49,601 nt of DNA, taken from JAGLCW01 sp964422555. GTDB lineage: Bacteria; Caldisericota; Caldisericia; UBA6126. Positions 41,313 through 49,601 of this stretch are shown piece after piece. The position numbers and the translations under genes are program-made. Within the stretch, counting starts at the first letter, position 1, and each line of letters begins with the position of its first letter. The stretch is taken from positions 1 through 49,601 of the forward strand of contig CAYRBR010000003.1 in assembly GCA_964422555.1 (NCBI GenBank), read 5' to 3'. The notes below the pieces were generated by a model, which was not told where the DNA came from, did no database searches, and saw only the letters and a list, made by a program, of their open reading frames with translations.

Positions 41313-44285
41313 TTAGGGTTTAGGATAAGTAAGAGTAATAGTCTGGGTATCTCCGTCCCAACCTACAGCAAATCCAAGATTTTCAGCTACAAAACGAAGT
41401 GGGAGGAAGGTTCTTCCAGAGACAATCATTGGTTTTACACTAGGATTATCATCAATTTGAACTTCTTTGCCATTGATTTTGGCTTTCGGGTTGTCAATCC
41501 AAAGTTCAATCATAATGTCATCTTTTTTGATCGTTACTTTTCTTTCTGCTCCGTCCCATCCAATTTCACCGTCAATGGCTTCTACTACTGGACGAATAGG
41601 TAGCACTGTTCTACCTTCGTGAACAAAAGGTGCTGCGTCTAATAAGCCAGGTTCACCGTTTAACAGATATGTTTTTCTTCCAACTATAAAGGAAAGAACA
41701 GTTCGATTTTTTCTAACAATAATGACTTTTTCTTCTGCTGTATTATCGGCTAAATCGGTTGCTTTGATAATAAACTCATTATCGCCAACTTTTAATGTGA
41801 CTTCGTTGGTGAATTTACCATCTTTATCAAGAGTAACTTCCTTATCATTAATGGTTACTTTGGCATCTGCTTCCGTTGAACCTTTGATTGTGTAAGTGTC
41901 TTCCCACACAACTTCTGGAATATCTTCGATTTCAATAACTGGTGGTTCTGTATCACCTTTCATGATTTCGAATTCAACACTATTAGTTTCTTTGACTGAA
42001 ACTTCTTTATCATTTTTATCGAACAATTTTACGCGATCAAAAGCTACCATTGCTTTACCCATTTCTTTAGCGTGGAAATGGAGAATAGCAAGAGTACCAC
42101 TACCGGTAATACCAGCACCACAAGTCATATCAAAGATGATTGTTTCATCCATTTTATCGGGCTTACTGATGGAACCGGGTCCTAGCAAATCACCTTTTTC
42201 AATTGATTCAAAAGAAACAAGATCGTCGGAGAAAGTTAAACCAAAGGTGATTTTCTTAATTTCTTCGATATCTTTTACATTCAAAGCAATGGTGAAATCG
42301 TGGTCAGCTTTAATATCTTCTTGTGCTTCTAAGTTGAAAATGGTATTCGATTCTTTTACAGAACCATCGTCTGGTGGAACTGCTGTTTCATCTTCGAGTA
42401 CAACAACTGTACTATGTAAACAATCTGTTACATAGAGTTTTCCATCAAAACCCATGGTAATAAATGTTAAACCTGGCCATTGTAGGTCGGAAGTCCAAAT
42501 TAAATCTCCGTTTGGAGTAAATTTCTGAATTCTTCCTCCATTTGTCTCTGCTACATATACATTACCAGCCCCATCTACACAAGTGCCTTGGGGTCCATTT
42601 AACTGACCGGGTTCAGAACCATGTTCACCCCATTCGGTAATGGTGTCTCCATCAACATCCATGGATACAATCTTATCACTACCGGTTAAAGCAATAAACA
42701 TATCGTTATTTTCATTGCATGAAACACCTACTGGCCATTCTCCATCTATTGGATAGGCATCAATTTCAAAGGCATATTCATCTATCATTTCGGTAATGTC
42801 AATAACTGACAATGCTGCACTTCTTGAATTCACAACCAAGAGCTCTCCAGCATTATTGACACATAAACCTTGAGGATAGCTGAAACTCTCATCAATTATC
42901 GTCCAGGGTTCAAAATCTTCATCAAAAACGTGGATAAGGCCAGCCTGCGTGTCGGAAACATAAATGAAACCTTCTTGGTCAAAACATACATCAGTCGGAG
43001 AGAAAAATTCTCCAGCATCAGGATTTCTAGAAGTAGCAGGTCTTCCAAGGTGCTCAACATCTTCACCTTCATTGTCAAAAACAACGACATTGGCAAAATT
43101 GCTGTTTCCTACAAATACATTTCCTTCAACATCTACACGAACTCCCTGAGGATTGGACAAAATACCCTTTGGGGTATCTTTTGAATAAAGGAATCCAATT
43201 GTATAGATTGGATCACCATTGGCTGTACTAACAAAACCATTGATTAATTCGTTATTTCTATCGAAGACCAATAGTCTAGATAAAATGCCCTCCAGAATGT
43301 AAACATTGCCATTCTTTATATAGCAACCAGTTGGACAAAGAATAGTGTTGCCTTCAATTGTATTCCCAGAAGGTACAGTGGCAACCATTTCAAGATATTC
43401 TAATAAATCAGCTGGATTCGTTGGAAGTTCATACTTCTTAACCTGAACAGTGTTTGTAATCCTTGGATCGGTTTGGCTTAAAACTAGAATATTGTCTTCA
43501 ACTGAAATACCGGTTATTATACCACCTATATTTTCTGGATCAGTTCCAACTTCAATGCAATCAGAAAGGTAGTTCCCGTTTTTATCCAATGCAACCAACT
43601 TGCACATACCATCTATGGGAAATTGTGTTTCACTTACGCTTATGTACACGATACCGGCATCCGAAATTTCAATTTGAGTGGGTCCGTAGGATCCGTCTGG
43701 AGAAGGTTCAATACCTTTATAAGAAGTAAATTGGTCTAAATAACTACCATCTGCATCAAATTTAAGGATCCCTTTTGTTGCATCACAAACTAAGATGGAA
43801 CCATCGGGAAGGAAGTCTACATCGGTAGGGGTTACCATATGATCTTTATCTTGAATAGTTTTAATGAAAGTTCCATCTTTTTTAGTAACCGTTATTACTC
43901 CAGTGAAGGAATCTGTTATGTAAAGATTGCCATTTTGACACATGTCAATGGATGTTAAATACATGTATTGACCATTTTCTTTTCCAATAGTTCCAAAGTG
44001 ATCTTTAGGAGTAAGATTGGATTCGAAAATTTCAACCTGAGATTCTCCACTATCACCTACAAAGATAGTTTCATCGTCAGTGACTAAAATACCCATTTGA
44101 TACATGGGGCTAAAATTGGAACCATCCTGAGTTGCCATTCGAAATGTTCCAACCGTATCAGTTAATCCAAGAACCGTATCAATTTTTAACGGATCTTTTT
44201 CTTCAGCATAAGTAGTAAGACTATTGCTACTAAATGATGTTACAAACAAAAATGCAACGGCTAAAATTGAAATAAAACGTTTCAT
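41313..44285 (-). CDS. Secreted NHL beta-propeller protein with cohesin-like, Ig-like and copper-amine-oxidase-N-like domains
   Basis: 990 residues. Signal peptide (ISILAVAFLFVTSFSS), NHL repeats making one or two propellers (~50-630; repeated motifs such as NPQGVRVDVEGNVFVGNS and GPQGTCVDGAGNVYVAET), then a cohesin-like domain (~643-777; ITFGLTFSDDLVSFESIEKG and GSGTLAILHFHAK), a glucodextranase/Ig-like module (~778-860; DTEPPVIEIEDIPEVVWED) and a copper-amine-oxidase-N-like wall module (~861-990; GRTVLPIRPVVEAIDGEIGW and GRTFLPLRFVAENLGFAVGW). AAGGAGG precedes ATG 44285, 14 nt after the subtilase stop, so the two are co-transcribed. Likely a surface adhesion or scaffold protein; enzymatic activity is not evident. 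Confidence 0.85.
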   Translation of the reverse strand: MKRFISILAVAFLFVTSFSSNSLTTYAEEKDPLKIDTVLGLTDTVGTFRMATQDGSNFSPMYQMGILVTDDETIFVGDSGESQVEIFESNLTPKDHFGTIGKENGQYMYLTSIDMCQNGNLYITDSFTGVITVTKKDGTFIKTIQDKDHMVTPTDVDFLPDGSILVCDATKGILKFDADGSYLDQFTSYKGIEPSPDGSYGPTQIEISDAGIVYISVSETQFPIDGMCKLVALDKNGNYLSDCIEVGTDPENIGGIITGISVEDNILVLSQTDPRITNTVQVKKYELPTNPADLLEYLEMVATVPSGNTIEGNTILCPTGCYIKNGNVYILEGILSRLLVFDRNNELINGFVSTANGDPIYTIGFLYSKDTPKGILSNPQGVRVDVEGNVFVGNSNFANVVVFDNEGEDVEHLGRPATSRNPDAGEFFSPTDVCFDQEGFIYVSDTQAGLIHVFDEDFEPWTIIDESFSYPQGLCVNNAGELLVVNSRSAALSVIDITEMIDEYAFEIDAYPIDGEWPVGVSCNENNDMFIALTGSDKIVSMDVDGDTITEWGEHGSEPGQLNGPQGTCVDGAGNVYVAETNGGRIQKFTPNGDLIWTSDLQWPGLTFITMGFDGKLYVTDCLHSTVVVLEDETAVPPDDGSVKESNTIFNLEAQEDIKADHDFTIALNVKDIEEIKKITFGLTFSDDLVSFESIEKGDLLGPGSISKPDKMDETIIFDMTCGAGITGSGTLAILHFHAKEMGKAMVAFDRVKLFDKNDKEVSVKETNSVEFEIMKGDTEPPVIEIEDIPEVVWEDTYTIKGSTEADAKVTINDKEVTLDKDGKFTNEVTLKVGDNEFIIKATDLADNTAEEKVIIVRKNRTVLSFIVGRKTYLLNGEPGLLDAAPFVHEGRTVLPIRPVVEAIDGEIGWDGAERKVTIKKDDIMIELWIDNPKAKINGKEVQIDDNPSVKPMIVSGRTFLPLRFVAENLGFAVGWDGDTQTITLTYPKP

Positions 44286-44299
44286 AGTCCCTCCTTAGA

Positions 44300-47200
44300 T
44301 TAGGTACCTGGAGTATAATATTTTGAAAATAATAACAAATCGCCAAGATTAATTCTATAATCACTGTTTAAATCATAAACTGGAACCCATTTTTCATCAT
44401 TCCAGCTTAATCCTAAATGTTCGCTAAGTCTTTCAAAATCTAGATCGTTAACTACTCCATCTTCATTAAAATCACCCAAGGTAGCGCCTTCATTCTCTAT
44501 AGCAATTGTAGGTAAGAAGAAAATAGTTTTTCTTTCTTTCCCATCTTCATCTTCAAACTTGAAGTCGAGAATATCTATTTCTAAATTATCCTCTTTTCTT
44601 TTTGCTTCGAATTCGATCTGAGCAATGACAGCATTTCCAATACCATTCCAATCAGGATTCTTTTGTCCTTTCAGATAGAATGTTCCTTTTTCAAACTCAA
44701 CATCGCCTTTTTCTTCTTGATAGACTGGATCAACAAAATCACCAAGCTGGTATTCTCCAAAATCTAATTTTGAGCGTGAAAATTTAAGTTCCAATTCGAA
44801 TTCAGTGATGTTTTGTGGATCTCTAAAACCAATGTCCATAACAAATTTATCACCGACATTCATTTTTTTTGGGCTAGAAATGAAAAATGTGGGGGGTTGT
44901 GGAATAGAAGAACCTTCGATTTTAACAGAGGTATCAGATAAAATAGTTTCCCATACATCGTTTTGTGCTCCATCATATAGCATACCTTTAATTTTCGCAG
45001 CTAAATGGAAATCGCCATCTGGTAGAAATTCTTCACCTTCAAGAGTTTTTCCATCCCATTTGAAAGCATATTCACCCAAAGGTAAATACTCAAATGTTCT
45101 GACAATCCCCCAATCGATGCCAGTATTATCATAAGCATGAATTGTTAATTGAGATGCCATGTTCTGGAAGTTTACTCCATCTTGTGGACTTCCAACGTCC
45201 CATTCAAGAATGCTACCAGCGTTTAATTTGAAATGCACATAACCATCTTCATTGGCTTTAATGTCTAGAACATCTTGTGTGAAGAAAAACTTAGAAACAC
45301 TAGCATCTATATCGGTTAAAGTATCTTTCCAAAGAATCAATGGTAAATGATGTTGTTCTGTAGAGCTGTTAACTTGCTTCGAATTTAGAATCTGAATCCA
45401 AAGTGCTCCCTCGTATTTTCGATTAATAAATGCATCGGAGGTTTCAGAAACAGTCAATGTAATTTTCTTACTTTCTCCTGGTTTTAACGTTACAGTGTTG
45501 TCAGATAAGGTAATTGCAGCAGGTTTTTCCACCTCTTCGAAAAGGGGGATCTCAAGGTTTTCCAAAACACTTTCAAAAATTTCAGTTGAAAAAGAAAGTT
45601 TTACTTCTTTATCAACAACATTTTTAATCGTAATTGTAACTGGTTCGTCAAATTGTTCTATATTTCTCATGATGTATGGAGGGTTTACATCAATTGGACT
45701 TGATACGGCATTGTCGACATTAATTTGTCCCGAACCCTGTAAGAACCAAGAAGTATATTGATTATTCACGTAGTTCATTAAAGGATCTGATGAATGCATG
45801 ATGATTCGCTTGATCTGTTGAGGAGTCCAGTTTGGATGTGCTTGTTTAATTAAAGCAACACAACCAGCTACAAAAGGTGTAGCCATTGAAGTCCCGTCCC
45901 AATCTTCATACTTATTATTCAGAACTGCAGAATTGATTTGTTTACCTGGAGCACAAATTTCTGGTTTCATAATGTTTTCGTCTGCTGAAAAACTCGGACC
46001 TGTTGATGAAAAATCAGAGAATATTATGTTTGATAGCGTTGGGAAATCAATTGAATAATTCGATTCCAGAAGAGGTTTGATGATGTTGGCAGAAATACCA
46101 GAAACAAAAATGCAAGGAATGAATTCAAAATCTTCAGGTCGTTCTCCATCTCTTGTATTTACTAAAATACCTCCAAATGGATCAGGATCGTAATTGTAAA
46201 TAATACATCCAATAGCTCCAGCCTTTTTCGCATTTAGATTTTTAAGTTGGAAAGAGAGTCCATTATTTTTTGGACCTCTGGAAATAAATGCGATATTACC
46301 TTTTACCTCTAATGGAAACTCATGGGAGTCTCCATAACCACAATCAATAAGCTGATAGTCTGCGCATTTATCACCTGTGGGGAAAGGAGGAGAGTATCGA
46401 GCTCGGTAAGCATTAATGCGAATTGGGTCTTTTTCTACAGGATTAAACACAAAGGATTGATGAAGTCTATCATCTGATGCGGATACCTGAAGAACAAAAT
46501 CAAATGTTCCAGGGGCATCAATTGGCCAGGGATTCTTTTTGTGTCTTGTTCCAGCATTACCAGCAGCAGCTACTACCATAGTTCCAGCCTTATTAGCATT
46601 TGCTAGTGAATCATAATAAGGATTGCCTTCAGAGTTGGATTCAGAAGCTCCACCATGCCCTAAAGAAAGATTTATAACATCACATCCATCTTTAACTGAC
46701 TGATCTGCAGCTTTAATAATATTTGTAGGATTAGCTCCACCACCTTTTTTTGAGAATACTTTGTATACATAGAGGTCGCTTTCAGGTGCAACACCTACTT
46801 TTGTGTCATTATCGGGGTTTCTACCAGAAGTAATACCGGCAACGTGTGTTCCGTGTGGGGGCATATTGCCACCAAAACCGGAGTCTTTACAATCATTTGT
46901 ACCGTCAACAAGGTCATATCCAGCTTTAACACGGGAGTCTGGACCAACACCTGTAGGAGTAAAATCAATATGATTGTAATCAATTCCCGAATCAATAATG
47001 CCCACTTTAACATTTTGTCCGGTTAACAATCTATCTGATTTGCTTTTTTTCTCCCACACTTCTTGTGCGTGAATTGATCTAGTGGCAATTATTCTTTCAG
47101 GGTATTCTTCATGCGTTATGGCATGAATCTTTTTAATATTTTGGTTATCTAAAAGATATCGAATGTTGTATCCCGCTGTTTCGATGGCAATGCCATTATA

Positions 47201-47545
47201 AACATATTGATAGGTGTGAAGTAGGGACATTGGTACATTGTCTGATAACGAATCAAAAACAGATAGCTGAAAACTCTCAAGAGTATCAGCATAGTTTTCA
47301 TCAATTGATAAACGAGTACTACCCTGAGTGGATTTCTGAATCAATTGATGTTTTTCGGAATAGGGGACAGCAGCATCTTCAAAAAACTCTAAAATTAGAG
47401 TTTGCTTTTTGGAAGAATTCATTACAGTTTCATAATATGCTGAGTCGATTTTTTCAGTTGCAGCCATGGTTAAGGGCATAAATGAAGAAAATAAACTCAC
47501 AAACAAACAACTAACAATTAAAATTGCGTAACACCGTTTCAACAT
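44300..47545 (-). CDS. Secreted subtilisin-like protease with PA domain, cohesin-like domain and C-terminal dockerin
   Basis: 1,081 residues. Signal peptide (CYAILIVSCLFVSLFSS), propeptide to ~170, and an S8 catalytic domain with D185 (VGIIDSGID), H231 (PPHGTHVAG), oxyanion N330 (AAGNAG) and S553 (DGTSMATPF). A PA domain is inserted at ~385-510. A beta-rich middle follows, then a cohesin-like domain (~885-1020; FELELKFSRSKLDFGEYQLGD) and a dockerin with two calcium loops (DFNEDGVVNDLD and DLNSDYRINLGD, ~1022-1081). AGGAGG lies 11 nt before ATG 47545, longer than usual. A degradative extracellular protease that can probably be docked to a cohesin partner. Confidence 0.92.
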   Translation of the reverse strand: MLKRCYAILIVSCLFVSLFSSFMPLTMAATEKIDSAYYETVMNSSKKQTLILEFFEDAAVPYSEKHQLIQKSTQGSTRLSIDENYADTLESFQLSVFDSLSDNVPMSLLHTYQYVYNGIAIETAGYNIRYLLDNQNIKKIHAITHEEYPERIIATRSIHAQEVWEKKSKSDRLLTGQNVKVGIIDSGIDYNHIDFTPTGVGPDSRVKAGYDLVDGTNDCKDSGFGGNMPPHGTHVAGITSGRNPDNDTKVGVAPESDLYVYKVFSKKGGGANPTNIIKAADQSVKDGCDVINLSLGHGGASESNSEGNPYYDSLANANKAGTMVVAAAGNAGTRHKKNPWPIDAPGTFDFVLQVSASDDRLHQSFVFNPVEKDPIRINAYRARYSPPFPTGDKCADYQLIDCGYGDSHEFPLEVKGNIAFISRGPKNNGLSFQLKNLNAKKAGAIGCIIYNYDPDPFGGILVNTRDGERPEDFEFIPCIFVSGISANIIKPLLESNYSIDFPTLSNIIFSDFSSTGPSFSADENIMKPEICAPGKQINSAVLNNKYEDWDGTSMATPFVAGCVALIKQAHPNWTPQQIKRIIMHSSDPLMNYVNNQYTSWFLQGSGQINVDNAVSSPIDVNPPYIMRNIEQFDEPVTITIKNVVDKEVKLSFSTEIFESVLENLEIPLFEEVEKPAAITLSDNTVTLKPGESKKITLTVSETSDAFINRKYEGALWIQILNSKQVNSSTEQHHLPLILWKDTLTDIDASVSKFFFTQDVLDIKANEDGYVHFKLNAGSILEWDVGSPQDGVNFQNMASQLTIHAYDNTGIDWGIVRTFEYLPLGEYAFKWDGKTLEGEEFLPDGDFHLAAKIKGMLYDGAQNDVWETILSDTSVKIEGSSIPQPPTFFISSPKKMNVGDKFVMDIGFRDPQNITEFELELKFSRSKLDFGEYQLGDFVDPVYQEEKGDVEFEKGTFYLKGQKNPDWNGIGNAVIAQIEFEAKRKEDNLEIDILDFKFEDEDGKERKTIFFLPTIAIENEGATLGDFNEDGVVNDLDFERLSEHLGLSWNDEKWVPVYDLNSDYRINLGDLLLFSKYYTPGT

Positions 47546-47567
47546 AAATACAATAGCCTCCTACAAA

Positions 47568-48002
47568 TTAAATACCGGTTGAACCAAATCCACCACTTCC
47601 TCTTACTGTTTCTGAAAGAGGTATTTTTGATTCTTCTAATCTTATTTTTTCATATGGGAGTATGATTAATTGTGCTATTCTAGTTTGTTTTTCTAAAGTT
47701 ACAATAGCACTGCTGTGATTAATAAGGATTGCACATATTTCACCCCTGTAACCACTATCAATAACTCCCCAACTATTCAGTAGTGTTAGCCCTTTTTTAA
47801 GAGCTAATCCAGATCTAGGTGCTAGTGCACCAAAGAAGCCATCTGGGATTTCGATTTGAAAACCACAACCAACCTTTTTCCACTCTCCGGGAGCTAGAAT
47901 TGTTTTTTCAGTTGAACAAACATCCATACCCGCATCATTTTCATGAGCAAAGGAAGGTATAATAGCATCTGAATGGACTTTAAAGAATTTACAAACTTTC
48001 AA
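47568..48002 (-). CDS. dut: dUTP diphosphatase
   Basis: 144 residues with all five trimeric dUTPase motifs: DAGMDVCS, PRSGLALKKG, GVIDSGYRGEI, RIAQLII, and RGSGGFGSTG. It hydrolyses dUTP to dUMP, feeding dTMP synthesis (ThyX). The start appears to be TTG 48002, since no ATG lies near the expected N-terminus; this overlaps the aminotransferase gene by 14 nt and implies coupled translation. Confidence 0.94.
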   Translation of the reverse strand: MKVCKFFKVHSDAIIPSFAHENDAGMDVCSTEKTILAPGEWKKVGCGFQIEIPDGFFGALAPRSGLALKKGLTLLNSWGVIDSGYRGEICAILINHSSAIVTLEKQTRIAQLIILPYEKIRLEESKIPLSETVRGSGGFGSTGI

Positions 48003-49326
48003 CTTTATCTACAGCCTTTTCTAAAATGTTCAATGCAATATCCATCTCTTCTCTGTTAATTACTAGGGGTGGAATAAATCGTATTGAGTTTGGTCCACAA
48101 TCGATTGTAATCATTCCTTGATTTAGCATTTCTTCACATATTTTATCTCGTTTTTCGGGATCGATCTCTTTCGTTTTTGGATCTTTTACAATCTCAATAG
48201 CTTGCATTAAGCCTAGTCCTCTTACGTCTCCAATAATGGGATGACGTTTCTGAATATCATGTAGTGCATCATTCATATATTGTCCTAGATTCTTAGCATT
48301 TTCCATAAGATTTTCATTTTCGATTACGTCTAGTGTCGCATTGGATGCTTCACAACATACAGGATTGCCACCAAATGTGTTAGAGTGACATCCAGGATGC
48401 GGATAATTTAATCTTTCATCCGCAATGATACAGCCAATTGGCAAACCTGAACCCATTCCTTTAGCGGAACAGATAATATCAGGAACAACATTAAAGTTTT
48501 CACAGGCAAAGAACTTACCTGTTCGACCAAAACCGGCTTGTACTTCGTCACTCACATAAAGTATACCGTACTTATTACAAAGGTCTTTGATCATTGGTAA
48601 AAATTCTTTTGGTGGTACGATGTATCCTCCTTCACCTTGAATGGGTTCGCAGAAAAATGCTGCAACGTCATTAGGAGAAAGAACTTTCTGTAAAAAATAG
48701 GTTTCGATTTTTTTAACACATTCCATGTTACAAGATGGGTATTCTAAATTGTATGGACATCGATAACAGTATGCATATGGGACATGCTCCACACCGGGCA
48801 TTGTTGGTTGAAAACCTTCTTTGTGTACATTACGAGATGCAGTTAGAGATAATGCCCCCATAGTACGACCATGGAAAGCTCCAATAAATGCTAAAAACTG
48901 AGGTCTACGTGTTTTGTATCTAGCAAGCTTAAGTGCTGCTTCTACCGATTCAGCACCAGAATTGGTAAAGAATACTCTTTTCTTTGCATCACCAGGAGCG
49001 ATTTGCGCCAAACGCATCATAAGCTTTGATTGGGGTTGGTAATAGTAATCGGTACCAGCAAAGTGCATTAATTTTTCTGTTTGGTCTTGTATGGCTTTTA
49101 CAACTTTTGGATGGCAGTGTCCAGTATTACAGACTCCAACGCCAGATGTAAAATCGTAGAAGATGTTTCCATCTTCATCTTCGAGAACAATTCCCCTTCC
49201 TTTTTTAATTGCAACTGGAAAAACTTTTGTTGCAGTAATCATGTAATTGTCATCAGTTTCGACAATACTTCTTGACTTTTCTCCAGGAATTGATGTTTTA
49301 ACACATGGCTTTACAAAATCACTCAT
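47989..49326 (-). CDS. Class III PLP aminotransferase/epimerase of archaeal type
   Basis: 445 residues of the class III (ornithine/GABA/acetylornithine) aminotransferase family. Motifs are FTSGVGVCNTGHCHP, TNSGAESVEAALKLAR, GAFHGRTMGALSLT, EPIQGEGGYIVPP, SDEVQAGFGRTGKFFA and the PLP lysine in SAKGMGSGLPIG. The insert YAYCYRCPYNLEYPSCNMEC is cysteine-rich and resembles a hallmark of archaeal Thermococcales enzymes, which include amino-acid racemases and omega-aminotransferases. Substrate is therefore open (GABA, ornithine, or racemisation of hydrophobic amino acids). AGGAGG precedes ATG 49326. Confidence 0.88.
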   Translation of the reverse strand: MSDFVKPCVKTSIPGEKSRSIVETDDNYMITATKVFPVAIKKGRGIVLEDEDGNIFYDFTSGVGVCNTGHCHPKVVKAIQDQTEKLMHFAGTDYYYQPQSKLMMRLAQIAPGDAKKRVFFTNSGAESVEAALKLARYKTRRPQFLAFIGAFHGRTMGALSLTASRNVHKEGFQPTMPGVEHVPYAYCYRCPYNLEYPSCNMECVKKIETYFLQKVLSPNDVAAFFCEPIQGEGGYIVPPKEFLPMIKDLCNKYGILYVSDEVQAGFGRTGKFFACENFNVVPDIICSAKGMGSGLPIGCIIADERLNYPHPGCHSNTFGGNPVCCEASNATLDVIENENLMENAKNLGQYMNDALHDIQKRHPIIGDVRGLGLMQAIEIVKDPKTKEIDPEKRDKICEEMLNQGMITIDCGPNSIRFIPPLVINREEMDIALNILEKAVDKVESL

Positions 49327-49601
49327 AGTATCCTCCTGATATCAAAAGAAAATTAAAATGTTTCCTAATGGAATGCTAAAAGATCACACCATAAAAGTAT
49401 ATAATAAAATGACATGAAAAGTAATAGTAATAGTTACGGATTGGTAATTCTTTCTTCCCCCCTCTTCTCTCATTTCTTTTTTCTTCCTTCTTCTCTTTTT
49501 TTTTCTTTTTAACATACCCTGTATACATGAGGGTATGCAGAAAGACCTTCAAACAAACTTTCATTTTTTTGTGTTTTTGTATTGACAACCCGATCTTCTT
49601 T
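49327..49601. other. Intergenic region with polypyrimidine tract and inverted repeat
   Basis: No credible gene. It holds a ~70-bp run of almost only C and T (49446-49510) and an 8-bp inverted repeat CATACCCT/AGGGTATG (49513-49520 and 49530-49537) with a 9-nt loop. It is the leader of the leftward aminotransferase gene. A promoter could not be assigned with confidence. Confidence 0.6.

Noticed and set aside
41896..42435. 179-codon rightward frame inside the NHL-protein gene
   Set aside because: Antisense shadow of a gene with secure domains; serine-rich, no ribosome-binding site, no family pattern.
49376..49588. 70-codon leftward frame rich in K, E and R
   Set aside because: It is the translation of the polypurine tract, has no ribosome-binding site and no family resemblance; low-complexity artefact.

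Overview
The window is an AT-rich, densely coded bacterial chromosome segment with about 46 protein genes and two tRNA-Arg genes. It contains no insertion sequences, phage genes or CRISPR array. The gene content points to a fermentative anaerobe. There is a NuoE/NuoF-type NADH-linked hydrogenase (diaphorase) cluster, a phosphate butyryltransferase with two butyrate kinases, several ferredoxin-like proteins, and flavin-dependent ThyX. The division cluster (FtsQ-like, FtsZ, HlyD-like, YggS, SepF) resembles that of Firmicutes and other monoderms. The aminotransferase and the secreted cohesin/dockerin proteins would also fit a deep-branching candidate phylum. I cannot fix the taxon from sequence alone.

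Layout. Bases 1-21,634 read leftward. First is the hydrogenase block (NuoF cut by the window edge, a cysteine-free HndB-like protein, two GHKL ATPases, two DRTGG proteins, NuoE). Then come thyX-pyrE-pyrF, an O-antigen-ligase-like membrane protein, a TldD/TldE pair, tRNA-Arg(ACG), a multi-SH3 cell-wall amidase, smpB, ahcY, a PP2C-like protein, uvrA, pyrG, ddl and a HAD phosphatase. guaB (21,761-23,230) reads rightward. From 23,215 to 33,666 reading is leftward again: ECF sigma/anti-sigma pair, sepF-yggS-HlyD-like-ftsZ, FtsQ-like gene, tRNA-Arg(CCG), P-loop ATPase, buk-ptb-buk and an Fe-S protein. A HtrA protease and a GNAT protein read rightward (33,827-36,006). A NapH-like Fe-S membrane protein and a phosphohexomutase read leftward (36,003-38,369). 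A small membrane protein, a DUF318/ArsP-type permease, a thioredoxin-like protein and a second NapH-like protein read rightward (38,482-41,242). The last 8 kb reads leftward: an NHL/cohesin secreted protein, a subtilase with a cohesin-like domain and dockerin, dut, and a class III aminotransferase.

How the genes work together. The hydrogenase subunits with the ptb-buk set suggest fermentation to H2 and short- or branched-chain acyl acids, with ATP made by butyrate kinase. The kinase-like and DRTGG proteins inside the hydrogenase operon look like a dedicated control module. The NapH-like/permease/thioredoxin genes look like a membrane redox system of unknown substrate. The subtilase and the NHL protein are adjacent secreted proteins that could bind each other through dockerin and cohesin domains.

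Three genes carry single lesions in otherwise intact frames: thyX (2-nt loss), the amidase (in-frame TAA) and the permease (in-frame TGA). Two 10-N scaffold gaps are also present, so some lesions may be assembly or sequencing errors. Several genes lack a ribosome-binding site and instead have a -10-like hexamer about 6 nt before ATG. This suggests that leaderless transcripts are common in this organism.
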